In this document: positions 9,347 to 16,592 of the stretch, in pieces | How the letters are laid out: each line of letters begins with the position of its first letter | Numbering within the stretch: the stretch's first letter is position 1 | Source: Candidatus Zixiibacteriota bacterium | GTDB taxonomy: Bacteria > Zixibacteria > MSB-5A5 > DSPP01 | DNA: 64,000 nt | Assembly: GCA_022614805.1 (NCBI GenBank) | Contig: JAKEHY010000024.1 | Location: forward strand, 5,867-69,866 | Direction of reading: 5' to 3' | Position numbers and translations under genes: made by a program | Notes under the pieces: model-generated | The model's database searches: none | What the model was told of the DNA's origin: nothing | What the model saw: only the letters and a program-made list of their open reading frames with translations

Positions 9347-10687
9347 TCAGGCAATCGTTTTAGCCTCCAAAAGCTCGTTCCAGCGGGTGGTGCAGCGCGG
9401 GGAACGGCGGCTCGATTTCATCCGCCAGCTTTGCAGCAGGCCGGCGGCGGCAAAACGCAGGGCGCCGGAGCCAAGCCGGGCGTTTACTTCGTCCAGTGCC
9501 TGCATCAGTTTTCCAGCGCTCCCGCGGTTTTTGCCGTCAAAAATGTCGGTTTGCACTTCTTCCGTAGGAACCAACCCGGAAAACACAACCCCCGCTTTTT
9601 TGAACCGGCCGTCCGCAAAAAAGATTTTTTCGGCTTCCCGCAGGGCATACCGTATCAGCTCCGGCGTGCTGTCGGTGGCCACCGGCAACTCGACGGTCGA
9701 GGAATGCGTTCGGGCCTGTTCGCTGTGGGGGCGGGTTATGCAAAAGACCGTCAGATGCTTTGCGGAAAGCCGGTCTTCGCGCAACGTTTCGGCCGCCTGG
9801 CTGGTGAATTCCGCCACCGCCTCCTTCAGTTCATTCAGTTTTTCGACGGCCCGGCCGAAGGAGCGGGAGCAGAGGACACTTTTGCGGGGGGAGCGAACCA
9901 TTTCCAGAGGCAGACAGGAGATGCCGCGCAGTTCAAGGAGAATGCGCTGCCCGACTATCCCCATCCGCTTCAAAATCCATTGGTCATCCGCTTGCCGAAG
10001 CTTGTGGGCGGTCTCTATCCCCCAGCTTTTCAGCCGCCTTTCGCCGCTGGGGCCGATGCCCCAGATTTCTCCCACCTCTATTTGGGCCAGCCGTTCCTCC
10101 GGGTCGGGAAGGGCCGACCAATCCATCACCCCTTTCAGTTCGGGTCGCTTTTTGGCCTGTTTATTGGCCAGCTTGGCCAAAGTTTTGGTGGGGGCGATGC
10201 CAATCGATATCGGAATGCCGGTCCACTTTTTGACCGTGGCGACGATTTGGCGGGCGTAGTCGGAAAGGCCGGCCCGCTCAAAGCCGGAAAGGTTCAAAAA
10301 GACTTCGTCAATCGAATAGATTTCCCGTTCCGGCGTGAATTGCGCCAGCGTATGGATGACCCGCCGGGACATATCGCCGTAAAGGGTAAAATTGGCGGAG
10401 TAGACCCGGACGTTCGCTTGTTCAATCAAATCCCGCACCTCAAAAAACGGGACGGCCATTTTGATGCCCAGCGCTTTGGCCTCGTTGGAGCGGGAGATGA
10501 TGCAGCCGTCGTTGTTGGAAAGGACAACGACCGGCACTCCCTCCAGGTTGGGATTAAAAACCCGCTCGCAGGAGACGTAGAAGTTGTTGCAGTCAACCAG
10601 GGCGAAGATGGTTTTGTTTGAAGCCACATCCGAAACCGGCTGCCCGCCACAGGCCGGTTTTTCCCGGTCACAAAGTATGGATGACAT
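9347..10687 (-). CDS. umuC: Y-family error-prone DNA polymerase (UmuC-like)
   Basis: 446 residues, UmuC/DinB superfamily, catalytic subunit of a translesion polymerase that copies damaged DNA with low fidelity. The palm motifs are visible: FALVDCNNFYVSCERVF (metal-binding Asp) and YSIDEVFLNLSG (catalytic Asp-Glu). A helix-hairpin-helix region (EVGEIWGIGPSGERRL) and a little-finger domain follow. About 25 residues precede the usual N-terminus, so the true start could be a GTG inside. The assigned ATG overlaps the umuD-like stop by 20 bases, and umuD in turn follows the radical SAM gene by one base, so the three genes form one operon read leftward from a promoter near 12.47 kb. Confidence 0.93.
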   Translation of the reverse strand: MSSILCDREKPACGGQPVSDVASNKTIFALVDCNNFYVSCERVFNPNLEGVPVVVLSNNDGCIISRSNEAKALGIKMAVPFFEVRDLIEQANVRVYSANFTLYGDMSRRVIHTLAQFTPEREIYSIDEVFLNLSGFERAGLSDYARQIVATVKKWTGIPISIGIAPTKTLAKLANKQAKKRPELKGVMDWSALPDPEERLAQIEVGEIWGIGPSGERRLKSWGIETAHKLRQADDQWILKRMGIVGQRILLELRGISCLPLEMVRSPRKSVLCSRSFGRAVEKLNELKEAVAEFTSQAAETLREDRLSAKHLTVFCITRPHSEQARTHSSTVELPVATDSTPELIRYALREAEKIFFADGRFKKAGVVFSGLVPTEEVQTDIFDGKNRGSAGKLMQALDEVNARLGSGALRFAAAGLLQSWRMKSSRRSPRCTTRWNELLEAKTIA

Positions 10688-11084
10688 AGGTTACCACGCC
10701 CCAGATTTCTATGCTCTCCGGTTTGCCTGACGGGCCGTTCTGCGAAAGAAGGGAGGGAGTCCTTTTTTTCAGCCGGTCAAAGTAGCCGACGACAAACTCC
10801 CCTTCCACCACGGCGATGACCACCCGGCCGGGGGCGGGCTCGAGCGAGCGGTCAACAATGAGCAGGTCGCCGTGGTGGATGCCGGCTTCCAACAGGGCAT
10901 CCCCTTTGGCCCACAGGAAAAAAGTGGCGGCCGGGTGTTTTACCAGATGGGCGTTCAGGTTCAAAACCTTTTCGGCAAACGGCTCGGCGGGGGAGGGAAA
11001 GCCGACCGCGGCCGGAGTCTGTTCGGAGGCGTCGGCGCCGGCCCGGACGGGAGGCTGGTTGAACATTGGAATGTAGGGCGCCAT
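10668..11084 (-). CDS. UmuD-like S24 protein lacking the Ser-Lys catalytic dyad
   Basis: 138 residues, aligned by eye along its length with E. coli UmuD: FPSPAEPF after the usual cleavage point, then LNLNAHLVKHPAATFF, HHGDLLIVD, VEGEFVV and a C-terminal WGVVTYVIHTL. UmuD is normally a LexA-like self-cleaving accessory subunit of polymerase V. Here the nucleophile Ser60 of GDSM is Ala (GDAL, codon GCC), the general base Lys97 is Gly (EFVVGYF, codon GGC), and the Cys-Gly cleavage site is Val-Gly. Each substitution was read from the bases. The protein should therefore not self-cleave, yet it keeps the fold and its place directly ahead of umuC. It probably serves as an uncleavable polymerase partner; this is inference. 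Confidence 0.88.
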   Translation of the reverse strand: MAPYIPMFNQPPVRAGADASEQTPAAVGFPSPAEPFAEKVLNLNAHLVKHPAATFFLWAKGDALLEAGIHHGDLLIVDRSLEPAPGRVVIAVVEGEFVVGYFDRLKKRTPSLLSQNGPSGKPESIEIWGVVTYVIHTL

Positions 11085-11085
11085 T

Positions 11086-12387
11086 TTAGCGAAAAGCCCC
11101 CGGAGAAACGGCCCCGGCGATGGGGTAACGGGAAATCAAAGAAAGCTGCTCTCCCGGTTTGCGCTGGCGAAAATAGGTCTCCCGCCTTTCTTCCCGCGTC
11201 TGGCCGTAAAAGATGCCGCCTATGGTTACGAATTCCTTGGTCTGACGTACTCGCACCCCCAGTTTGGCTAAATCTTCGGGCTTGAAAATCGTCCCCTCCC
11301 GGCGGGCGGTTAAAATCCGCCGGGCGGAGACCGGGCCGACGCCGGGGACGGTCAGAAGCTGTTCATACGAGGCGGTTTTGATTTCGATGGGAAAGAACTC
11401 CGGGTGTAAAATCGCCCGGTGGAGCTTGGGGTCCAACTCCAAAGACAAATTGCCGTCTTTTTCGAGCGGGATTTCGTTCACGGAAAGCTTGTAGATTCGC
11501 AACAAGTGCTCTGCCTGATAGAGCCGGTAGCCGCGCGTGAAAGGGGTGGGTGCCAGATTCTCAAACGGCGTGTCGGACATCGGCGCAAAAGTGGAAAAAT
11601 GGGCGTGGTGCAAAAAACCGTCCCCCTCCAATTGGGAGACGAGGGAGAGGATTTCTTTATCCCTCTCCCTCCCCGGGCCGACCATAAACTGGGTGGTCAC
11701 GCCGGCGGGGACCAGCTTTTTTCCTTCCAGTTTTCCGGCCTTCCAGAGTTCCCCTGCCTTTTGAATGGAGGGGAGAATGACTTTGGAAAGCGACTTTTCC
11801 GGCGCGATTTCGGAAAGGGCGGCGTCCGAAGGGGCTTCGCAGTTTAAGGAGATGCGCGAGGCCAGCCGGGCGGCCTGGACAATCTGCTCCGGCTCGGCCC
11901 CGGGGAGGATTTTTAAATGAATGTAGCCGCTGAAGCGGTAGCGCTTGCGCAAAATTTCCAACGTGGCCAAAAGCTTGTCCATCATCGAAACGGGTGAACC
12001 GGGGATGCCGGAGGTCAAAAACAGTCCGTCGGTGTATCCCTTCTTATGGGCGGCGTAAAAAACGGAGGCCAGTTCTTCCGGCTGAAAGATGGTCCGGCGC
12101 AACTTGCGGCCGCAACGGGTGGCGCAATAGCGGCATTTCAAGCTGCAGGCGTTGGTCTGCATCACCCGCATCAGGTTAAAAGTTCGCCCGTGCGCCCCCG
12201 CCAATTGCATAATTCCGGGCAGGGCGGCTTTCTTGGCCGTTTTTGGCTCGACCCCCGTGAGCCCATTTTGGACCTCTTGGGTTGCCTGGCGGATGGGGAT
12301 TGTCTGCCTCGGACGGCCCTCCGCATCCGAAGGGTTTATGGTATCGCCAAGGATATTAAGCTTATCAAGAAGACCTAATCTGCGCAT
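11086..12387 (-). CDS. Radical SAM protein with helix-hairpin-helix, putative DNA modification/repair
   Basis: 433 residues. The radical SAM cluster motif Cx3Cx2C is NACSLKCRYC, at about residue 85-94, followed by a TIM-barrel region (GLFLTSGIPGSP, RISLNCEAPSD). Near residue 345 is a helix-hairpin-helix DNA-binding motif (LTVPGVGPVSARRILTARR). This is the architecture of the family named putative DNA modification/repair radical SAM protein, which often has a uracil-DNA-glycosylase-type partner gene. No such partner is present here; instead umuD and umuC homologues follow at once. The stop is one base from the umuD-like start. A near-consensus promoter lies upstream on the minus strand (12453-12481). 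The reaction catalysed is unknown. Confidence 0.88.
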   Translation of the reverse strand: MRRLGLLDKLNILGDTINPSDAEGRPRQTIPIRQATQEVQNGLTGVEPKTAKKAALPGIMQLAGAHGRTFNLMRVMQTNACSLKCRYCATRCGRKLRRTIFQPEELASVFYAAHKKGYTDGLFLTSGIPGSPVSMMDKLLATLEILRKRYRFSGYIHLKILPGAEPEQIVQAARLASRISLNCEAPSDAALSEIAPEKSLSKVILPSIQKAGELWKAGKLEGKKLVPAGVTTQFMVGPGRERDKEILSLVSQLEGDGFLHHAHFSTFAPMSDTPFENLAPTPFTRGYRLYQAEHLLRIYKLSVNEIPLEKDGNLSLELDPKLHRAILHPEFFPIEIKTASYEQLLTVPGVGPVSARRILTARREGTIFKPEDLAKLGVRVRQTKEFVTIGGIFYGQTREERRETYFRQRKPGEQLSLISRYPIAGAVSPGAFR

Positions 12388-12452
12388 GTAACCTGTTGTT
12401 CTTCAATCTGTTTTATCATATTATTCACACTCATATAATACTATTTTATCAT

Positions 12453-12481
12453 ATTATACGTTTATGTAGTATAAAAGTCAA
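12453..12481 (-). promoter_or_regulatory. Sigma-70 promoter of the radical SAM-umuD-umuC operon
   Basis: Read on the minus strand: -35 TTGACT (12481-12476), a 17-bp spacer, and -10 TATAAT (12458-12453). Spacing is ideal and the -10 box is perfect. The motif ACGTATAATAT covers the -10 box (12461-12451) and recurs in opposite orientation at the divergent regulator promoter, making it a likely repressor operator. Confidence 0.72.
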
Positions 12482-12520
12482 GTATTTTTTTAGAATTTTT
12501 TATTAGCTATTGCTTTTTTA

Positions 12521-12534
12521 TATACGTATAATAT
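12521..12534 (+). promoter_or_regulatory. -10 box and candidate operator of the HTH-S24 gene
   Basis: A perfect TATAAT at 12527-12532 is embedded in the palindrome TATACGTATA (12521-12530). ACGTATAATAT (12524-12534) is identical to the motif over the divergent promoter's -10 box. No good -35 was found at normal spacing. An HTH protein bound here would block its own promoter; autoregulation is inferred. Confidence 0.55.
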
Positions 12535-12551
12535 ATTGTGGGAAGTCAAAT

Positions 12552-12578
12552 GGGATACCCCGACAGGTCGGGGCTACC
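12552..12578. repeat. Short palindrome, dispersed-repeat family
   Basis: CCCCGAC-AG-GTCGGGG is a perfect 7-bp stem followed by CTAC. It resembles other palindromes in this window that end in GCCCCTAC. It lies between the candidate operator and the HTH-S24 start, within the 5' untranslated region. Confidence 0.5.
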
Positions 12579-12610
12579 CTTGAAGATGGAACTAAAGAGA
12601 GGTGAGAAAA

Positions 12611-13288
12611 ATGGAGATAGGTGAAAGAATCAAAGCGCTACGGACGGCCAAGGGGCTGACGCTTTATCAGCTGGCCCGGCGGACCGGTCTGCAGTACACC
12701 GCCTTGAAAAAAATCGAAGAAGGGCAAACCGACCCGCGGGCGGATACGGTGGTGAAAATCGCCAGGGGAATTGGGGTGGAACCCTCCCGATTTTTCACGG
12801 ATGATTCGGCCGTGCGGCCGCCGGTGGTTTTGAACATCGTCCCGCCGGAGCGGGGGGCGCGCAGCTTCCAGCCGAAGTTTTTGGCTACCCTGCCCCTTTT
12901 TGCGGACGCCGCTTCGCTCGGAGGTGGCCGCGAAATCAACGAGCTGGATATCGAGTCATTTTTGGTGGTGCCCAAAGACCAGCTCCCCAACGAGGAGAAC
13001 TGCTATTGCATCAAGGTGGTCGGCGATTCGATGACGCCGGTTTTTTCCTCCGGCGATATTGTGGCCATTGATTTTTCCCAGAAGGACCCGGCCCTCTTGG
13101 AAGGGGCCTATGTCGCCTGCCGGCTGGGGGAGGCCGAAGTGACGGTCAAACAGCTAAAAAACAAGCCGAACCACTTCCACTTGAAAGCGGTCAACCCGGA
13201 TTGGGAAGACGCCAACGGCCCGCTTTTGGCGCCGAAAAAAGACGGCGTCATCCTCGGCAAAGTGGTGTGGCAGTGGAGGAAGTTTTAA
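12611..13288 (+). CDS. HTH-XRE/S24 self-cleaving repressor (LexA/CI-like)
   Basis: 225 residues from the ATG at 12611, chosen because GAGGTGA lies five bases upstream; an in-frame GTG at 12602 is the alternative. Residues 1-60 are a Cro/CI-type helix-turn-helix (TLYQLARRTGLQYTALKKIE). Residues from about 120 form an S24 peptidase domain with nucleophile Ser in VVGDSMTPVF and base Lys in EVTVKQLK, so the catalytic dyad is intact. Such proteins repress genes until RecA filaments trigger self-cleavage. It is divergent from the radical SAM-umuD-umuC operon, and both promoters share a motif, so it is the likely damage-responsive switch for that operon. Direct RecA response is inferred from family. 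No clear Ala-Gly cleavage site was seen in the linker. Confidence 0.88.
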   Translation: MEIGERIKALRTAKGLTLYQLARRTGLQYTALKKIEEGQTDPRADTVVKIARGIGVEPSRFFTDDSAVRPPVVLNIVPPERGARSFQPKFLATLPLFADAASLGGGREINELDIESFLVVPKDQLPNEENCYCIKVVGDSMTPVFSSGDIVAIDFSQKDPALLEGAYVACRLGEAEVTVKQLKNKPNHFHLKAVNPDWEDANGPLLAPKKDGVILGKVVWQWRKF

Positions 13289-13315
13289 TCTTTTTGTTGC
13301 GCGAAACCCGGTTTG

Positions 13316-14098
13316 CTACTCTTTGTACTTCATATCCGGCGGTTTCCACTCGTCTTTGATGCGGGAGCGAAACCGGATCTCTTTTTGGGCGATGCGGGCG
13401 ACTTGGCCGGATTTGAAAAGCCGATAGATTTCCCGCCCAATGCCAAAGGCGATGTAGCCAGCGCAAATCGGAAAGATGGTCAGGCGCGGCTCGACGATGA
13501 CCAGAATGGAAGAGGCGAAAATCGTCAGCCATTTCACCCGGTCGGACAAGGTGCGGAAGCCGCGCGGCTTGCCTTCATATTCAACGGTGGAAACCATCAA
13601 AGCGGAAAAGACCACCATCATCGTAATCACCAGCTCGGTGGAGCGCAGCTCCCCCCAAATCTGGTAGCAGAAGATGGTATAGGCGGCCAGAGTCGAACCG
13701 GCCATCGGAATCGGCAGGCCGGTGAAATAGCGTTTTTCCTCCGATTTCACCTGCACATTGAAGCGGGCTAAACGAAAAGCGCCGCACATCACGTAGATAA
13801 AACCGATGACGAACCCCCATTTGCCAAATTCGAAAAGCTTGAAGGAATAGAAAATCAGAGCCGGGGCCAGGCCAAAGGACATCAGGTCGGCCAGCGAGTC
13901 CAGCTCGATGCCGATTTTGGAGGAGGCCTTGGAGATGCGGGCGACGGTGCCGTCCAGGCCGTCCAAAAAAGCGGCCACAAGAACGAACCAGGCGGCCTGC
14001 AGGGCTTCGCCGTCGAAGGCGGACAAGACTGCAAGGAAACCGAAAAGCAGGTTCCCCATCGTGAAAACGCCGGGAAAAATGGGGCGGATATTGGCCAT
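13316..14098 (-). CDS. pssA: CDP-diacylglycerol-serine O-phosphatidyltransferase
   Basis: 260-residue membrane enzyme making phosphatidylserine from CDP-diacylglycerol and L-serine, the first committed step to phosphatidylethanolamine. The CDP-alcohol phosphatidyltransferase signature DGx2ARx8Gx3Dx3D is complete (from LDGLDGTVARI to GIELDSLADLMSFG, about residues 49-75). Several hydrophobic helices follow, and the tail is basic. It starts directly after the psd stop with no gap, so the two genes share a transcript and act in sequence. The order truA-transaldolase-psd-pssA, all leftward, looks like one operon. Confidence 0.93.
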   Translation of the reverse strand: MANIRPIFPGVFTMGNLLFGFLAVLSAFDGEALQAAWFVLVAAFLDGLDGTVARISKASSKIGIELDSLADLMSFGLAPALIFYSFKLFEFGKWGFVIGFIYVMCGAFRLARFNVQVKSEEKRYFTGLPIPMAGSTLAAYTIFCYQIWGELRSTELVITMMVVFSALMVSTVEYEGKPRGFRTLSDRVKWLTIFASSILVIVEPRLTIFPICAGYIAFGIGREIYRLFKSGQVARIAQKEIRFRSRIKDEWKPPDMKYKE

Positions 14099-14788
14099 TT
14101 ATTTTTTTGCCCTCATTGGAGTTTTGGCTTCAGGCTTCACTGTCGATGTTTTGGCGACTGCCAATATAGTTTCTCCTCCCGTTACTTTATCGCCTTTTTG
14201 AACTTTCAACTTCAGCCCCTCCGGTAGAAAAATATCGACCCGCGAGCCGAAGCGAATCATACCGAATCTCTCTCCGGCCCGCACCTCCTGTCCCAGTTTC
14301 AACCGGCAGACAATCCGGCGGGCCAGAATGCCGGCGATTTGCTTGAAAAGAATTTTTCCATTCGGAGTCGTAATCCCAATGGCGGCCTGCTCGTTGTCGG
14401 TCGAGGCCTTATCCTCAAATGCGGCCATAAACTTGCCCGGAAAGTAAGAGAGATAGTCCACCTTACCGGAGGCGGGAATGCGGTTTACGTGCACATCCAA
14501 CGGCGAAAGAAAAATGGAGATTTTTTGGGCCTGGCTTTTCAAGAAAAGCAGTTCGGAGACGGCTTCGACGCCGACGACTTTTCCATCGGCGGGAGAGAGA
14601 ATCAACTTCTCGCCGGACGGAATTTTTCGTTCCGGGTCGCGGAAGAAGTAGGCAAAAAAGAGGGTCAGAAATAAAAGAAGAAAGCTCAACAGCCACAGCC
14701 AGGGGCGGCCGGCTTTGAAAGCGGCGGCGAAGGATAGAACCGCCAACGTCGCAAACGGAAAAACGAAGGGCCAGCCATCCTTGGCCAT
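14099..14788 (-). CDS. psd: Phosphatidylserine decarboxylase proenzyme, short type
   Basis: 229 residues. Converts phosphatidylserine to phosphatidylethanolamine at the membrane, using a pyruvoyl group made by self-cleavage. The cleavage motif Gly-Ser is in RFGSRVDIFLPEGL near residue 185, as in the short bacterial/archaeal class. Two hydrophobic N-terminal segments (to about residue 50) anchor it. DVHVNRIPASGKV contains the conserved His region. A basic Lys-rich tail follows the small-subunit domain. It lies between the transaldolase gene (one base) and pssA (zero bases), so expression with its substrate-producing enzyme is coupled. Confidence 0.93.
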   Translation of the reverse strand: MAKDGWPFVFPFATLAVLSFAAAFKAGRPWLWLLSFLLLFLTLFFAYFFRDPERKIPSGEKLILSPADGKVVGVEAVSELLFLKSQAQKISIFLSPLDVHVNRIPASGKVDYLSYFPGKFMAAFEDKASTDNEQAAIGITTPNGKILFKQIAGILARRIVCRLKLGQEVRAGERFGMIRFGSRVDIFLPEGLKLKVQKGDKVTGGETILAVAKTSTVKPEAKTPMRAKK

Positions 14789-14789
14789 T

Positions 14790-15440
14790 TCAAATCTGCT
14801 TCTTTCCCTTCTCCCAGTCGGCCAAGAAAGTCTTCAAACCGACGTCGGTCAAAGGATGGCGGAAAATCTGGTCGAAAACTTTGAACGGCATCGTGGCCAC
14901 GTCGGCCCCCAGCATCGCCGCATCGACCAAATGCAGGGGATGGCGGACGGAGGCGACCAGAACCTGCGTTTTGTATTCGTACTGGTCGAAAATGGTGATG
15001 ATTTCCTCCACCAGCTGCAGTCCCTCGTGGGAAACGTCATCCAGCCGGCCGACAAAGGGGGAAACGTAGGAGGCGCCGGTCTTGGCGGCCAACAACGCCT
15101 GCAAAGGGGAAAAAATCAGGGTGACGTTGGTTTTGATTCCCAGCGAGGTGAACTTGCCGACCGCTTTGACGCCGTCTTTCAACAGCGGCACCTTGACAAC
15201 GATGTTGTCGGCCATCTTGGCCAGCTCGGTCCCCTCCTTTATCATCCCCTCGTATTCGGTGGCCACCACTTCGGCGGAGACAGGGCCTTTGACCAACCCG
15301 CAAATCTCTTTCAAGATTCCCCGGAAGTTGGATTTCTCCTTGGCCACGAGGCTGGGGTTGGTGGTGACGCCGTCCAAAACGCCGATGTCGTTTATCACTT
15401 TGATTTCGTCCACGCTGGCGGTATCCAGAAAAAGCTTCAT
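14790..15440 (-). CDS. tal: Transaldolase, small (FSA/TalC-like) class
   Basis: 216 residues, the compact transaldolase class (MipB/TalC) that moves dihydroxyacetone units between sugar phosphates in the non-oxidative pentose phosphate pathway. Key motifs: [10 protein letters not shown] at the start, [12 protein letters not shown], and the Schiff-base Lys in [35 protein letters not shown] (two stretches around residues 165-185) is typical of the family. Transaldolase and fructose-6-phosphate aldolase activities cannot be separated by eye. It starts 19 bases after truA and ends one base before psd. Confidence 0.92.
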   Translation of the reverse strand: MKLFLDTASVDEIKVINDIGVLDGVTTNPSLVAKEKSNFRGILKEICGLVKGPVSAEVVATEYEGMIKEGTELAKMADNIVVKVPLLKDGVKAVGKFTSLGIKTNVTLIFSPLQALLAAKTGASYVSPFVGRLDDVSHEGLQLVEEIITIFDQYEYKTQVLVASVRHPLHLVDAAMLGADVATMPFKVFDQIFRHPLTDVGLKTFLADWEKGKKQI

Positions 15441-15458
15441 CTTTGCTCCTTTATGAAG

Positions 15459-16184
15459 TTAATACTCCACGCGCATTAAAAAAAGTCCGGATGGGGGCAC
15501 CAACGGGCCCCCTTTTTTCCCCTCCGGGTTTTGCAACAGCTTTTGAAACTCTTCCAAACTTAAAAAGCCGCGGGCCACTTCTACCATCGAACCAACCAGC
15601 ATCCGCACCATCCCGCGCAGGAAGCGGCTGGCGGTGACGTCAAAATAAAGGAAATTCCCCTCCTTTTTCCAGCCGGCTTCAAAGATGATGGCTTCCCGTT
15701 TGTCCCGTTCCTCTTCCGAACAAAAAGCCGAGAACTCTTGCTGCCCCTGCAAAAGCGCGGCACAGCTTTCCAAGAGGGAAAAATCGAGGTCGTGGAAAAC
15801 CGGCCAGCAGTAGTTTCTCCACAAGGCAATCGGGCCGAGATGGATACGATACTGATAGGTACGGCTTTTGGCGGCAAAGCGGGCATTGAAGTTGGATTCC
15901 ACTTCGGCCACCTCGCGCACCACGACATCCTCCGGCAGAATCGAGTTCAGGGCCTTTGTCCAGTTGATGCCGTTGGGGGACTGGGCGGTGTCGAAATGGG
16001 CCACTTGGCCCCGGGCGTGGGCACCGGCGTCCGTTCTTCCGGCGCCGGTAACGCGGATTTCCTCCTGCAGGATTGTTTGCAAGGCTTTTTCGATTTCTCC
16101 CTGGACGGTGCGTTCCACCGGCTGCAACTGCCAGCCGGCAAAGGCGGTTCCGTCATATTCGATTATCATCTTGAACTTGGGCAC
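15459..16184 (-). CDS. truA: tRNA pseudouridine(38-40) synthase TruA
   Basis: 241 residues; isomerises uridines 38-40 in the anticodon stem of many tRNAs. The catalytic Asp is in AGRTDAGAHARGQVAHF, near residue 51. Also visible are EYDGTAFAGWQLQP at the N-terminus and a C-terminal FLRGMVRMLVGSMVEV. Length and motifs are standard. First gene of the leftward truA-tal-psd-pssA run; about 400 bases of non-coding sequence precede it. Confidence 0.95.
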   Translation of the reverse strand: MPKFKMIIEYDGTAFAGWQLQPVERTVQGEIEKALQTILQEEIRVTGAGRTDAGAHARGQVAHFDTAQSPNGINWTKALNSILPEDVVVREVAEVESNFNARFAAKSRTYQYRIHLGPIALWRNYCWPVFHDLDFSLLESCAALLQGQQEFSAFCSEEERDKREAIIFEAGWKKEGNFLYFDVTASRFLRGMVRMLVGSMVEVARGFLSLEEFQKLLQNPEGKKGGPLVPPSGLFLMRVEY

Positions 16185-16421
16185 ACGGTTAAAATATCGA
16201 GAATGGCCAAGGGGAAGTCAATTGAATTAAAACATTGGCGATTGATTCATTGAATCATTTAATCATTGGAGACAATACCTGCAAGGGAATCGGTAGCAAA
16301 CTTGGCAAAAAAGAGGGGGATTTGGTTACTGTTTTGTCAAAAAAAGAAAAAAACCTCCATACAAGAACAGGGACTATTCGTCAAGAATCAGTAATCGGTA
16401 AAATGCCGTATTAATTCAATC

Positions 16422-16495
16422 GTGTCTTTGTCGGAAAAGACAAAGTATGCCCTGTATAATTTGATGGAGCTTGCGAATCGATACGATTTTGCGGG
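16422..16495 (+). pseudogene. Rrf2-family regulator, N-terminal fragment
   Basis: From a GTG at 16422 the frame reads V/M-SLSEKTKYALYNLMELAN, which matches the start of Rrf2/IscR-type winged-helix regulators (consensus like LSxKTxYALraLxxLA). The similarity stops after about 24 residues, where the dispersed palindromic repeat begins. The downstream open frame to 17024 is only the antisense of polX. Just upstream is an imperfect inverted repeat, CGGTAAAATGCCG. It is probably a decayed gene. Confidence 0.45.
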
Positions 16496-16520
16496 AGAAA
16501 ATGCACCTCCTGCGGCCCTT

Positions 16521-16577
16521 GTCCCCTTCGTAAGGGGGACAATAAAGGCGGGCAGGCACGGGGATCTGCCCCTACAA
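16521..16577. repeat. Dispersed palindromic repeat (GTCCCC hairpin + GCCCCTAC hairpin)
   Basis: Two adjacent hairpins: GTCCCCTT/AAGGGGGAC at 16521-16540, then GGGCAG (16550) with CTGCCC (16566), followed by CTACAAAA. The same two-hairpin order occurs at 22622-22675. It lies where the Rrf2-like frame breaks off. Confidence 0.6.
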
Positions 16578-16592
16578 AAAATTGTCACGAAT

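Larger units (their letters stand above)
16185..16592. other. Intergenic region: Rrf2-like remnant plus palindromic repeats
   Basis: This stretch between polX and truA holds a plus-strand Rrf2-like fragment (16422-16495) and a dispersed palindromic repeat (16521-16577), both listed separately. The remaining sequence is AT-rich with short A-runs and shows no further gene. Confidence 0.5.
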
